Origin: Actinomycetes bacterium
GTDB lineage: Bacteria > Actinomycetota > Acidimicrobiia > Acidimicrobiales > Palsa-688
NCBI GenBank assembly: GCA_021808425.1
Contig: JAKBBS010000050.1
Location: forward strand, 1 to 18,477
Direction of reading: 5' to 3'
Length of the DNA stretch: 18,477 nucleotides
The notes beneath the pieces are model-generated. The model worked only from the letters and a program-made list of their open reading frames with translations, ran no database searches and was not told the origin of the DNA. Below are positions 1 through 9,847 of this stretch, piece by piece. The translations under genes and the position numbers were made by a program. Within the stretch, counting starts at the first letter, position 1, and each line of letters starts with the position of its first letter.

Positions 1-920
1 TCCAGGTGGCCTTCATCGGCGCTCTCGACCCGAAGCTTCTAACCGAGGCCGGGACGTGGGCGAACCTCAACGACCCGAAGACCAAGGACGCCGCAATCCT
101 CGCACTCCAAGCGTCGCCGTTCTTCACCGTCGCGAAACTCGCGGGGATCGGATGGCTTGCCTGGATCTTGAGAGTTGATGCTGCTGTGTCTCCCGGCGGC
201 ACTGCGTTGATCTACTTGACCTCCGCTTCTCGGATTAGCTTCGGCCTCTCCAAGAACGGCTACGTGCCGGACGCCTTCGAGAAGAACAACAAGTTCAAGG
301 TGCCGACGGTCGCAATCCTCGTAACGTCAGCGGTGGGAATCCTGTTCCTGCTGCCCTTCCCGAGCTGGAACAGCATGGTCGGGGTGATCACATCGGCGTC
401 GGTGATCATGTACGCCGGAGCCCCGCTTGCGCTCGGAGCGCTCCGAAAGACGAAGGCTGACCTGCCGAGATCGTACAGGCTGCCGGCAGCTGACATTCTT
501 GCCCCGGTGTCGTTTATTCTCGCCAACTGGATCGTCTATTGGTCCGGGTGGGTGACGTACGCGACGTTGATGGTGTTCTTCATCATCGGCGTGATACTGA
601 TCGGCGCCTCGTTCGTCTTCAACCTCAATCCACACAAACCGGACATCGATTGGACTGCTGCTATATGGGTCGTCCCGTACCTCGTCGGGATGGGTATCAT
701 CTCTTGGTTCGGCCAGTTCGGCACCGGGCATCCCTTTAACGGGTACTACGGTTTCGAGCACATCCTGAACGGGGGTACACTTGCCATCCCGTTCTACGTG
801 GACCTCCTAGTCGTAGCGGCGTTCAGCCTCGTGGTCTACTACGGCGCCCAATACTTCCGGCTTCCGACGTCACAGGTTGACAAGTACATTGCGGAGGTAT
901 ACCCGGCTCCGGCCGAATAG
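1..920 (+). CDS. APC-family amino-acid permease, C-terminal part (5' truncated by window edge)
   Basis: The C-terminal ~305 residues of an amino acid/polyamine/organocation (APC) transporter of the inner membrane. The reading frame is open to the window edge (codons before the first GTG at 6 read on as Gln), so the gene starts upstream. Seen: a hydrophobic helix near residues 38-55, then a loop with SPGGTALIYLTSASR and the typical APC segment R-x-x-x-x-L-x-x-x-G-x-x-P-x-x-F before the next helix. At least five more hydrophobic segments follow (about 98-118, 122-145, 163-180, 182-207, 217-235 and 262-283). The C-terminus is short and polar. Substrate cannot be read from this part; amino acids are likely by family. 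It is separated from aconitase by a strong terminator, so it is probably the last gene of its unit. Confidence 0.85.
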   Translation, partial: QVAFIGALDPKLLTEAGTWANLNDPKTKDAAILALQASPFFTVAKLAGIGWLAWILRVDAAVSPGGTALIYLTSASRISFGLSKNGYVPDAFEKNNKFKVPTVAILVTSAVGILFLLPFPSWNSMVGVITSASVIMYAGAPLALGALRKTKADLPRSYRLPAADILAPVSFILANWIVYWSGWVTYATLMVFFIIGVILIGASFVFNLNPHKPDIDWTAAIWVVPYLVGMGIISWFGQFGTGHPFNGYYGFEHILNGGTLAIPFYVDLLVVAAFSLVVYYGAQYFRLPTSQVDKYIAEVYPAPAE

Positions 921-949
921 GCCCTGCGCCGAGACTCGACAACACTAGG

Positions 950-993
950 GTGCCGGTCCACGCCGCTTGATTCGAGCGGCGTGCGGCCGGCAC
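950..993 (+). terminator. Strong intrinsic terminator-like hairpin after the permease
   Basis: A two-part inverted repeat: GTGCCGG (950-956) pairs with CCGGCAC (987-993), and ACGCCGCT (960-967) pairs perfectly with AGCGGCGT (975-982), closing a 7-nt loop. The two stems are separated by a small internal loop (tcc/gcgg). The sequence after it, ttctatgtt, is only moderately T-rich. It lies 30 nt after the permease stop codon and 50 nt before acnA, so it most likely ends the permease transcript and insulates acnA. Confidence 0.75.
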
Positions 994-1030
994 TTCTATG
1001 TTCAACCTGCGCCACCCGGACGTGGGGCTG

Positions 1031-1036
1031 TAGCTT
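1031..1036 (+). promoter_or_regulatory. Putative -10 element (TAGCTT) for leaderless acnA transcript
   Basis: TAGCTT fits the TAnnnT form of an actinobacterial -10 hexamer and ends exactly 6 nt before the ATG at 1043, the spacing expected if transcription starts on the A of the start codon. No convincing -35 or Shine-Dalgarno sequence is seen for that ATG. The same arrangement occurs before the genes at 3793, 13362 and 15106. Confidence 0.45.
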
Positions 1037-1042
1037 CTAGGC

Positions 1043-3742
<2,700 letters not shown>

Positions 3743-3779
3743 GCGAGCCTCCCCAGCCTTCCCACGAGACGGTCTGAGC

Positions 3780-3785
3780 TAGCGT
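3780..3785 (+). promoter_or_regulatory. Putative -10 element (TAGCGT) for leaderless HAD-PlsC transcript
   Basis: TAGCGT (TAnnnT type) ends 7 nt before the ATG at 3793, with no Shine-Dalgarno sequence between them. The 50 bp between the acnA stop codon and this start contain no clear terminator hairpin and no recognisable -35 box. Confidence 0.45.
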
Positions 3786-3792
3786 TGGCCAC

Positions 3793-5181
3793 ATGGGCCA
3801 AGCGGCAGCCTTTTTCGACCTCGACCGGACCCTTCTAGCCTCGTCGAGCGCTCCCGTTCTGCACGGCGAGCTGGTCAAGGCCGGCTTGGTGAGCGAGAGC
3901 CGGGTTCCGGGAAGCCCGACGCTCGTCGGCTTTTACAACCGCTTCGGTGAGACGGCGCCGGCCATGCTTCTTGCTCGCGCAGCCGTGCTCGGATCACGGG
4001 GCCGCGCCACGGCCGACGTCGCAGCGGCAGCTGAGACGGCCGGAGAAATCCTGGAGCAGCTCGTCGCTCCCAGGGCGAGGACCTTGATCGAGGAACAGCG
4101 CTTTAAGGGACGCGCGCTTGTCATGGCTACGACGACACCTGCGCACCTCGTAACACCCCTTGCGTTGCGGTTGGGCTTTGACGACGTCGTCGCCACCCGC
4201 TACGGCACCTACGTCGGAGATGACGGGGTACGGCGTTTCAACGGGCGCCTCGATGGGGGGTTCGTTTGGGGCGCCGGTAAGTTACTCGCAGTTCGGCGCT
4301 GGGCGTCCAAGGCCGGAATCCGTTTGAAGGATTGCGCCGCGTTCTCTGACAGTATCTACGACGTCGGGCTCCTCGCCGCAGTCGGAGAGGCCTGCGCCGT
4401 CAACCCCGACATTAGGCTCGCACCGATCGCCCACCTGCGCCGCTGGCCTATCGTTCATTTGGAGGCACCGCCAGGGGTCCCGAAGGTTCTGGGTGTGGAG
4501 CCTCTTGATCTGGTGCGGTTAGTGTTGCCGCACATTGCGGCCCCGTTCGCCCACTTCGAGATCTCGGGGCTCGACAACATAGCTCCGAGTGGTCCTGTGA
4601 TCGTGGCGGCGAACCACCGTAGCTACTTCGATCCTGTTGCCTATGGGCTGGCCGTGCTGGGGGCGGGTCGGTATCCGAGGGGCATGGCGAAGAAGGAGCT
4701 GTTCGACGCCCCCGTTGTGGGCTCCCTTCTGCGTGCGGGAGGTGCAATCTGCGTGGATCGCGACGGGAACCCTACAGACGCCTACCGTCAAGCTGAGGAC
4801 GCCCTGCGAGCGGGAGAGGTGGTGCTGATCGCTCCTCAAGGCACGATCCCCAGAGGTTCGGCGTTCTTTGACCCTGAGATGGTCGGCAAGACAGGAGCGG
4901 CGCGCCTTGCAGCGGCGACTGGGGCGCCTGTGGTGCCGCTCGGCTTGTGGGGCACTGAAGCAGTATGGCCCAGGTCGATGCGGCTCCCGAAAGTCTCGGC
5001 GATCGGAACGCAACCGACTGTTTCGGTCCGAGTCGGCAAGCCAATCACGGGTTTGACGGGGAGCGACGCAGAAGCCGACACCCGGCGTATCATGGCAGCG
5101 ATATCCGAGCTTCTCCCGCTCGAGGCACGCTGGCGGCGCGAACCGTCACCAGACGAGCTTGCAAGCACCTTCCCCGCATGA
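3793..5181 (+). CDS. HAD-IB phosphatase / 1-acylglycerol-3-phosphate acyltransferase (PlsC-type) fusion
   Basis: Two-domain lipid enzyme of 462 residues. Residues about 5-220 form a HAD-IB (SerB-like) phosphatase domain with motif I FFDLDRT (D9, D11), a TTT motif II near 113-115, and motif IV SDSIYD (D186, D190). Residues about 235-440 form a lysophospholipid acyltransferase domain with catalytic NHRSYFD (H275-x4-D280) and an acceptor motif near 347-355. Fusions of this order are known in mycobacteria (Rv2483c, called PlsC). By family the second domain transfers an acyl group to a lysophospholipid; the substrate of the phosphatase half is unknown. Odd point: motif III reads PQGT, with Q349 where classical PlsC has Glu in EGT; this may be normal for this subfamily. 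The upstream TAGCGT suggests its own leaderless promoter. The next gene starts 61 nt downstream. Confidence 0.92.
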   Translation: MGQAAAFFDLDRTLLASSSAPVLHGELVKAGLVSESRVPGSPTLVGFYNRFGETAPAMLLARAAVLGSRGRATADVAAAAETAGEILEQLVAPRARTLIEEQRFKGRALVMATTTPAHLVTPLALRLGFDDVVATRYGTYVGDDGVRRFNGRLDGGFVWGAGKLLAVRRWASKAGIRLKDCAAFSDSIYDVGLLAAVGEACAVNPDIRLAPIAHLRRWPIVHLEAPPGVPKVLGVEPLDLVRLVLPHIAAPFAHFEISGLDNIAPSGPVIVAANHRSYFDPVAYGLAVLGAGRYPRGMAKKELFDAPVVGSLLRAGGAICVDRDGNPTDAYRQAEDALRAGEVVLIAPQGTIPRGSAFFDPEMVGKTGAARLAAATGAPVVPLGLWGTEAVWPRSMRLPKVSAIGTQPTVSVRVGKPITGLTGSDAEADTRRIMAAISELLPLEARWRREPSPDELASTFPA

Positions 5182-5242
5182 CTGGAATCTACAGAAATTT
5201 CGGCGGTATGCCGAGTTACCACACATGGACTATGAGGCTGGC

Positions 5243-6013
5243 ATGAGCGACAATCCGTACCACGAGCACGAGTCGGAAGGCTGGGGGGATGGCGGCCATC
5301 AGGCTGAGCCCCAGGAGTGGGGTCAGCCTCACGGAGAAGGCCAATTCGACGAGGGAAGCGCCGGCGAAAGCGAAGGCTCGCCCGAGTGGTCCGACACCGC
5401 ATCCAAACCCGACAACGAGCCGACAACATCTGATGGCGAGGAAGGAGGGTCCGATTCGGGAGAGTCGGCTCAGGTCGGTGACGGCGACACTTCCGACGTG
5501 CTCGCCCAGGTAATCGCACGGGTATCCGAGGACATGACGATCCTCAACGAGGCCGCGGAGCAGACCGCTCGTCTGCGTGCTGCAGCGGAGCAAACTTTGG
5601 AGAGAAACCTCACTGCGTTGCGCTCTGCTCACGAACGGATTGCCGCGGAACGGGCGTCACTCGCAACATTGCGTGCCGAAGCCGACGCCGCTCTCCAAAA
5701 GGCCAACGAGGAGTCCGCTCAGATACTCGAAGCTGCCCGCTCGGAAGCTGATCGAATCACCTCCGACGCGAGGTCTGAGGCCGAAGGCATCGTCAGCGAG
5801 AGCCGTAGCCGGGCCGAGGAACTGATCGTCTCCGCACGGGCGAATGCCGAGACCCTGCGGAATGAAGTGCGGGCTTCAGGACAGGCCGAACTGGAATCGT
5901 TGAAGCAGGAGTTTCGTGCACGCGTTATGGCCTTGAGCGAGGCTCTCGGGGCGGCGTCGTCGAGCCTCGGCCGCTTTTTGGACACGGACGCCGGAGCGTC
6001 CGGGAACTCCTGA
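5243..6013 (+). CDS. Acidic coiled-coil protein (DivIVA / ATP-synthase-b-like helix), function unknown
   Basis: A 256-residue protein without a catalytic domain I recognise. Residues 1-84 are low-complexity and strongly acidic (Glu, Gly, Ser, Asp, with several Trp and His). Residues about 86-235 are one long predicted coiled coil rich in Ala, Glu and Arg. Its middle (about 160-205) shows quasi-repeated blocks of Ser-Glu-Ala/Ser-Arg followed by Ile/Leu, resembling Wag31/DivIVA-type or F-ATPase b-type helices. No signal peptide or membrane segment is seen. The ATG at 5243 is chosen because GAGG lies 5 nt upstream (5234-5237); the frame stays open back to an ATG at 5159, overlapping the previous gene, with another ATG at 5225. 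It is the first of three closely spaced genes. A scaffold or polar/division role is only inferred. Confidence 0.75.
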   Translation: MSDNPYHEHESEGWGDGGHQAEPQEWGQPHGEGQFDEGSAGESEGSPEWSDTASKPDNEPTTSDGEEGGSDSGESAQVGDGDTSDVLAQVIARVSEDMTILNEAAEQTARLRAAAEQTLERNLTALRSAHERIAAERASLATLRAEADAALQKANEESAQILEAARSEADRITSDARSEAEGIVSESRSRAEELIVSARANAETLRNEVRASGQAELESLKQEFRARVMALSEALGAASSSLGRFLDTDAGASGNS

Positions 6014-6028
6014 GTCGCTTCCAGCCTG

Positions 6029-6757
6029 ATGGACTCCTCTCCGACGTCTTCGTCGTCCGGCGGTCCCGGCGACGTCGGAGACGGCACAACCTCCTCCGGG
6101 GGCTCTGACATGGGTGATTCGGGTGTGCGCTCCACATTCGATCAGCTTGCGGCATTGATGGCCCAGGCGGAAGAGCTGGCGTCGTGGGCTTCAGCCTCGA
6201 CACCTGCCTCTGCGGTCGCCGAGGGCGCTCACGTCGATCGGCCTGAGCCAGAGTGGCCGCTGTCACCACATGCCGAGGTGGTGCCTGATCCCGAGTTGCC
6301 ACCAGCTGCCGAGCCGGCGCTGGAGCCCGATTCAACTCCCGAACCGAAGCCCGTAGCTGCCTCGGCCGCCGACCCCTCCGAGGCGTCGAAGTCCGCTGGC
6401 CCTGACACCGGCGCGGTCGAGTCCCCTGACGCTGAAGCAGATCCGGTCGGCTCCACGCTGGCCGCAATGATCGCGGACTCTCGGATCGCCGCTGCTGTGG
6501 TCGTCGGTGAGGGATCGAGCGAAGTGGCCGGGACTTTGACATCGATGACCGAGTCGTCGCTGGCAGGGCTCGGCTTGCTGGCGCCGCGAGGGGCGATCCT
6601 CGAGGTCACGACCGTAAACGGGGAGTACCGAGCACTTCGAGCTGGTAGCTGGGCTCTAGCCCTAGAAGTCGGCCCCGGCGCGACAGCGGAAGTGGATGCA
6701 CTACTCGACGAGCTGCTGGCGGCGAGCGGGGATGGAGCGTCCGGGGACCACCTGTGA
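6029..6757 (+). CDS. Hypothetical protein: disordered acidic N-terminus, possible Roadblock/LC7-like C-terminal domain
   Basis: A 242-residue protein of unknown function. Residues 1-32 are a Ser/Gly/Asp linker. Residues 33-58 form a short amphipathic helix (FDQLAALMAQAEELASWA). Residues 60-140 are Pro/Ala/Glu-rich and probably disordered. Residues about 141-233 are compact: helix, beta (IAAAVVVGEG), helix (TLTSMTESSLAGLGLL), beta (AILEVTTVNG), beta (YRALRAGSWALALEVG) and a final helix (TAEVDALLDELLAA). That order of elements resembles the Roadblock/LC7 (MglB-like) fold, which often regulates small GTPases; this is my inference from pattern only. It begins 15 nt after the coiled-coil gene, has no clear Shine-Dalgarno sequence, and its TGA overlaps the GTG of the next gene. 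Confidence 0.7.
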   Translation: MDSSPTSSSSGGPGDVGDGTTSSGGSDMGDSGVRSTFDQLAALMAQAEELASWASASTPASAVAEGAHVDRPEPEWPLSPHAEVVPDPELPPAAEPALEPDSTPEPKPVAASAADPSEASKSAGPDTGAVESPDAEADPVGSTLAAMIADSRIAAAVVVGEGSSEVAGTLTSMTESSLAGLGLLAPRGAILEVTTVNGEYRALRAGSWALALEVGPGATAEVDALLDELLAASGDGASGDHL

Positions 6758-7053
6758 GCGAGTTGGTCGTCGTCCTAATCGGCGTCCTTGCGTTTGGTGG
6801 ATCGATCCTAAGGAAGCTTCGCCAAAACCGCCGCTCGGACCAAGCACAAAGTGAGTCGGACGAGGCCAGCGGGCAGCCTCTGGCGGCCAACCAGACGCCC
6901 GAGCCGTTGACAAATCTGAACCTACCTGGTGGACGCTTGGCTGTCCCTGTGGAGCCTCCCGATCCGCTGGTGGTCGCAGTATGCGCTGCGATGCCGGTCG
7001 AGGTCACGTCGGTCCGGTTGCGATCCGCCGCCGGGGTCAAGACTCTGTACTGA
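6754..7053 (+). CDS. Small single-pass membrane protein, hypothetical
   Basis: A 99-residue protein not recognised. It has an N-terminal hydrophobic anchor (residues 3-18, ELVVVLIGVLAFGGSI) followed at once by a basic patch (RKLRQNRR), so a cytoplasmic C-terminus is likely by the positive-inside rule. The remaining ~70 residues are a polar linker and a short conserved-looking end (PDPLVVAVCAAMPVEVTSVRLRS). The GTG start shares 4 nt with the TGA of the preceding gene (GTGA) and has GGGGA 6 nt upstream (6743-6747), so translational coupling is likely. It may tether the two preceding soluble proteins to the membrane, but nothing in the sequence proves this. Confidence 0.65.
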   Translation: MSELVVVLIGVLAFGGSILRKLRQNRRSDQAQSESDEASGQPLAANQTPEPLTNLNLPGGRLAVPVEPPDPLVVAVCAAMPVEVTSVRLRSAAGVKTLY

Positions 7054-7071
7054 CGTTTCCTTCCGCTCCCT

Positions 7072-7111
7072 CCTCCTCGAGAAAGACTGTGCCTCCTCGA
7101 GAAAGACTGTG
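7072..7111. repeat. Exact tandem duplication of a 20-bp unit
   Basis: The 20 bases at 7072-7091 (beginning cctcctcgag, ending gactgtg) are repeated without change at 7092-7111. The second copy provides the left arm of the hairpin at 7104-7152. It looks like a recent slippage duplication in the noncoding convergent gap; nothing points to a coding role. Confidence 0.9.
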
Positions 7112-7158
7112 CGAATAACTGTACGGCGTTCGTGCAATCGTACGCACAGTCTCTTTTC
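7104..7158. terminator. Hairpin between convergent operons, probable bidirectional terminator
   Basis: AGACTGTGCG (7104-7113) pairs perfectly with CGCACAGTCT (7143-7152). Inside the 29-nt loop a second small stem (tgtacg/cgtgca, one G-T wobble) can form. The plus-strand exit is ctctttt, and the minus-strand exit is also T-rich (ctttctc). It sits 51 nt after the plus-strand stop at 7053 and 93 nt beyond the minus-strand stop at 7245, so it can serve both converging transcripts. The rest of 7054-7244 holds no gene that I can support. Confidence 0.65.
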
Positions 7159-7244
7159 GGGAGCAGCGATGTCGCATTCTCGCTAGGCACCAACCGCTCG
7201 CTAGCCGCCCTACCCGCTATCTGCCCGCCCTGCGCCCGCCAGCA

Positions 7245-8246
7245 CTAACGAGGAACCGTCCAGGGCCATCCCTTCGTGGAGGAGCTAGCGCCCCCAGTTG
7301 ACTTCGTTCTCGTGAGCGCCCAGGATCTGCGCCATGCAGGAGCGTCAGGACCCGACAGCTTCGGCGTAGTCGAAGCACCGGCACGCAGCCGGGACGCATA
7401 CCAGTCGCTCACGAGTTCGTCGGCCAGAGCAGCGATCGAATCCTCGATAGCGGTGGCAAACGCGCGGGCGTCACCGTTTTCCGGGGGCAACATAGGTGCG
7501 CCAAAGTTGACCGTGACTTTGCCAGTTCGTACTCGACTTGCGCCCTTTGGCAGGATACGTCCAGTGCCCTCCACATAAAGCGGTATGACCGGCTTCTCGC
7601 TGCGAATCGCCAGCCATGCGGCACCGGCCCGATGCGCCTGGCCCCATCCGTCAGGACTTCGTCCGCCCTCTGGGAAGATCAGCATGCTCCAGCCGTCGTC
7701 GAGCAGCGCCGTGGCTCGACGTGCCGACGTTCGCGACACCCGCTGGCGCTCCATCGGCACGGCGTTCAGCGCCAGGGCTGACATGACCGCCTTAGGCAAC
7801 GTGTCGAAGAAGTAGTCGGCCGCACCGGCGACGAACAGCTCGTCGCGCCAGCGCTTCGGTATGACCGCCATTAGCAGCGGGGCGTCCAGATGGCTGGAAT
7901 GGTTGGCGGCGAAGATAGCCGGCTCGTCGAGGTGTGCCACTCGGTCGAGGCCTCTCACCGTGGGAGAAGTTATTGCTCGCACGACAGGGTTTGTTAGAGA
8001 TGTCTGGATCAATGACCGCGAAATGCGGGCGAGCGGCGAGCGCGCCCAGTCGCTGTCGTAGTGTACGCCGAGCTCGCGTTCAGGTGGCGGGAGAGGGACG
8101 CCTCCGGGCCACGACGGGGCGCCGAAGGGAAACCGCGGGGATACCTTAAGCAGTGAGCGAGCGGCGCTCCTATTCGCCTTGTCGAAGGTCAACGTAACCG
8201 CTAGGCGTCGCTTCGGAGGTCTTCCGCCGGGCAGCTGCGGGTTCAA
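7245..8246 (-). CDS. PlsC-type lysophospholipid acyltransferase
   Basis: Acyltransferase of the LPLAT/AGPAT family, 333 residues from the chosen start. Seen: catalytic motif NHSSHLD (H116-x4-D121), an Arg-containing motif II region (PMERQRVSR, 164-172), motif III FPEGGRSPDG (191-200), and VIPLYVEG near 219. No convincing transmembrane helix is present, so peripheral membrane association is likely. It should transfer an acyl chain to a glycerolipid-like acceptor. Start choice: the in-frame TTG at 8246 overlaps the TGA of the LarA-like gene (TTGA); a second TTG at 8192 would give 315 residues. No ATG or GTG lies between these and the catalytic domain. The frame stays open further upstream, but that part only mirrors the LarA-like gene. 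It is the last gene of the operon. Its tail (about 280-333) is Ser/Thr/Trp-rich and unmatched. Confidence 0.88.
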   Translation of the reverse strand: MNPQLPGGRPPKRRLAVTLTFDKANRSAARSLLKVSPRFPFGAPSWPGGVPLPPPERELGVHYDSDWARSPLARISRSLIQTSLTNPVVRAITSPTVRGLDRVAHLDEPAIFAANHSSHLDAPLLMAVIPKRWRDELFVAGAADYFFDTLPKAVMSALALNAVPMERQRVSRTSARRATALLDDGWSMLIFPEGGRSPDGWGQAHRAGAAWLAIRSEKPVIPLYVEGTGRILPKGASRVRTGKVTVNFGAPMLPPENGDARAFATAIEDSIAALADELVSDWYASRLRAGASTTPKLSGPDAPAWRRSWALTRTKSTGGASSSTKGWPWTVPR

Positions 8247-9832
8247 TGCACGTCCGCGATCATGATAGGCGGGCAGTGAAAATGGCTGATGGTAGCGTCG
8301 CGGCCGACCACGTCGGACGCTATTTCGAACGCGTCGGCGAGCGTCGTAGCGGGGGAGAAGCCCATCCTGCGTACGGCCTTCGCGTCGCCGCCGACGACGA
8401 CGACCCTGCCAAGGTGCTCGAGAGCGTGAGCGCCCCAATACCACATGTAGAAAGGATGCACGCCGTGGTAGGCGTGACTCGTCCGGTACAGATGGCGGTA
8501 CCAGTCGTCGGTAGCGAAGCGCTCCTCGTATTTCGCCTCTATCGCCGCCGGGTCCGTCGTCTCGGAGAGAACCTCCTCGAAGAAGTCGATGTAGGAGGGG
8601 TGATGCACCGGGTGAAACGCCCACGGGGTCGGATGCGACAGTATCGCCACGCCGCCTTTGCGGACGATGGGCATACCCCGGTAGAGGTTGAAGAGATACC
8701 CGAGTCCCATGCACATCACGAGAATCGGGTTCATGATCGAGTTGACGTTGTAGGGACAGATGTGGGGAAGCCCGAAGATCGCGATGTCGGTCTGGCCTTG
8801 CACGTCAACGAGTTGCTGGCGGTGCACCACCCGGGTGGTCGCCGCGTGCACCGCCTCCACCTCCCCGGCGTGCACCGAAGTCAGGGCGTGCGGGGCCTTG
8901 ATCGCCTGGAACATCGAACGTGCGCTGCGCTGCGGGATCACCGACAGCGCCCTAGAGGATGCCACGAAGCCGGCCCTGTCACGCAGCGACCATTCCCATT
9001 CACGCTTCTGCAGGAACGCCGCCGACGCGGGAAAGGCGTCGTTGTTGAGCGTCGTCTCGATCTGGAAAATATTGACACCACTTGCGGCGAGAAGCCGACC
9101 CATCCGCCAGTTGGAGCTGTGCAGCTCCGAGTGCTCCGGGTCCATGAACGATCGGCTGTGGCGCATCGTCTTGACGTTGTGATGGTGGCGCAGGCTCCGG
9201 TAACTCGCCAGGCCTGTGGCGACACTTTTGTGGCCGCCGTCCATTGCAACCAGATTTATGTTGACGTACACGATCAGGTCCGACTCGGCTGCACGCTTGT
9301 TGATCTCCACGTCCTCGCCGGCGTCGGTGAGACCGATATGGATCAGCCCGTCAGGGTCCTCGGCGTCGTGCTGGAGAAGCCTGCCGCTCGGAGCGAACGA
9401 GTCGTACACCCTGTCGCCGATAGCGTGGCGCAACTCGGATTCTGTCATCCGGCGGTGCAGCGCCAAGGCGCAGATCAAAACTACGTCGTCTACGCCTGCG
9501 CCGGCCGCCAAGTCGAGTACCGCTTCGATGACCCGCTGGCGGTTGTCCGGCCGTCGCATTGGCGGGAGAGGAAGAGAGATGTCGTCGAAGGCGATGGTCA
9601 AGCGCATGCCCGCAGACAGCAGCTCCGTAAGCGGCTTGCTGTCGCCTAAAGGGTTCAGGAGAGCCTCGCGTATGGCCCTGTCGGGATCGCTCAGCGCCTC
9701 GGTCGCCTCAGGGGGGTAGATCACTCTCGACCTGCCGGGCGGTAAGCGCTCCAGGCGGTAACTCTCGCCGTGCCATGTCAGTATCGGCGGCGTCGAGCGG
9801 TCCACCTCGAGAACGAATCCGGGTCGGGTCAT
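8243..9832 (-). CDS. Divergent LarA-family (nickel-pincer nucleotide racemase-like, DUF2088) protein
   Basis: A 529-residue homologue of lactate racemase LarA, which uses a nickel-pincer nucleotide bound covalently to a lysine to move a hydride. Family signals: FDD (82-84) where LarA has the Asp of its DxxR motif; LALHRRMTESEL (123-134), matching the LHRxxTxxE block with LarA's H108; HDAEDP (155-160); and GGHK (199-202), matching the GG-x-K that holds the cofactor lysine. Differences: LarA's R75 position is Leu (L87) and its H174 position (10 before the lysine) is Ile (I192). The protein is also roughly 100 residues longer than LarA, with a His/Trp/Tyr-rich region (about 395-475). It therefore probably acts on something other than lactate. 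The ATG at 9832 lies 15 nt after the dehydrogenase stop codon. No cofactor-synthesis genes (larB, larC, larE) are in the window. Confidence 0.82.
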   Translation of the reverse strand: MTRPGFVLEVDRSTPPILTWHGESYRLERLPPGRSRVIYPPEATEALSDPDRAIREALLNPLGDSKPLTELLSAGMRLTIAFDDISLPLPPMRRPDNRQRVIEAVLDLAAGAGVDDVVLICALALHRRMTESELRHAIGDRVYDSFAPSGRLLQHDAEDPDGLIHIGLTDAGEDVEINKRAAESDLIVYVNINLVAMDGGHKSVATGLASYRSLRHHHNVKTMRHSRSFMDPEHSELHSSNWRMGRLLAASGVNIFQIETTLNNDAFPASAAFLQKREWEWSLRDRAGFVASSRALSVIPQRSARSMFQAIKAPHALTSVHAGEVEAVHAATTRVVHRQQLVDVQGQTDIAIFGLPHICPYNVNSIMNPILVMCMGLGYLFNLYRGMPIVRKGGVAILSHPTPWAFHPVHHPSYIDFFEEVLSETTDPAAIEAKYEERFATDDWYRHLYRTSHAYHGVHPFYMWYWGAHALEHLGRVVVVGGDAKAVRRMGFSPATTLADAFEIASDVVGRDATISHFHCPPIMIADVH

Positions 9833-9847
9833 AGCGGGTTCGTTTAC

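Noticed and set aside
8247..8714. N-terminal extension of the acyltransferase frame up to 8714
   Set aside because: This part is very Arg-rich, lies inside the LarA-like gene in another frame, and adds no domain. TTG starts at 8246 or 8192 explain the protein better.
8246..9649. 467-codon open frame on the plus strand, antisense to the LarA-like gene
   Set aside because: Its translation is Arg/Val/His-rich with no recognisable domain and mirrors the opposite strand. Long antisense frames are expected in high-GC DNA, and the minus-strand LarA family match is clear.
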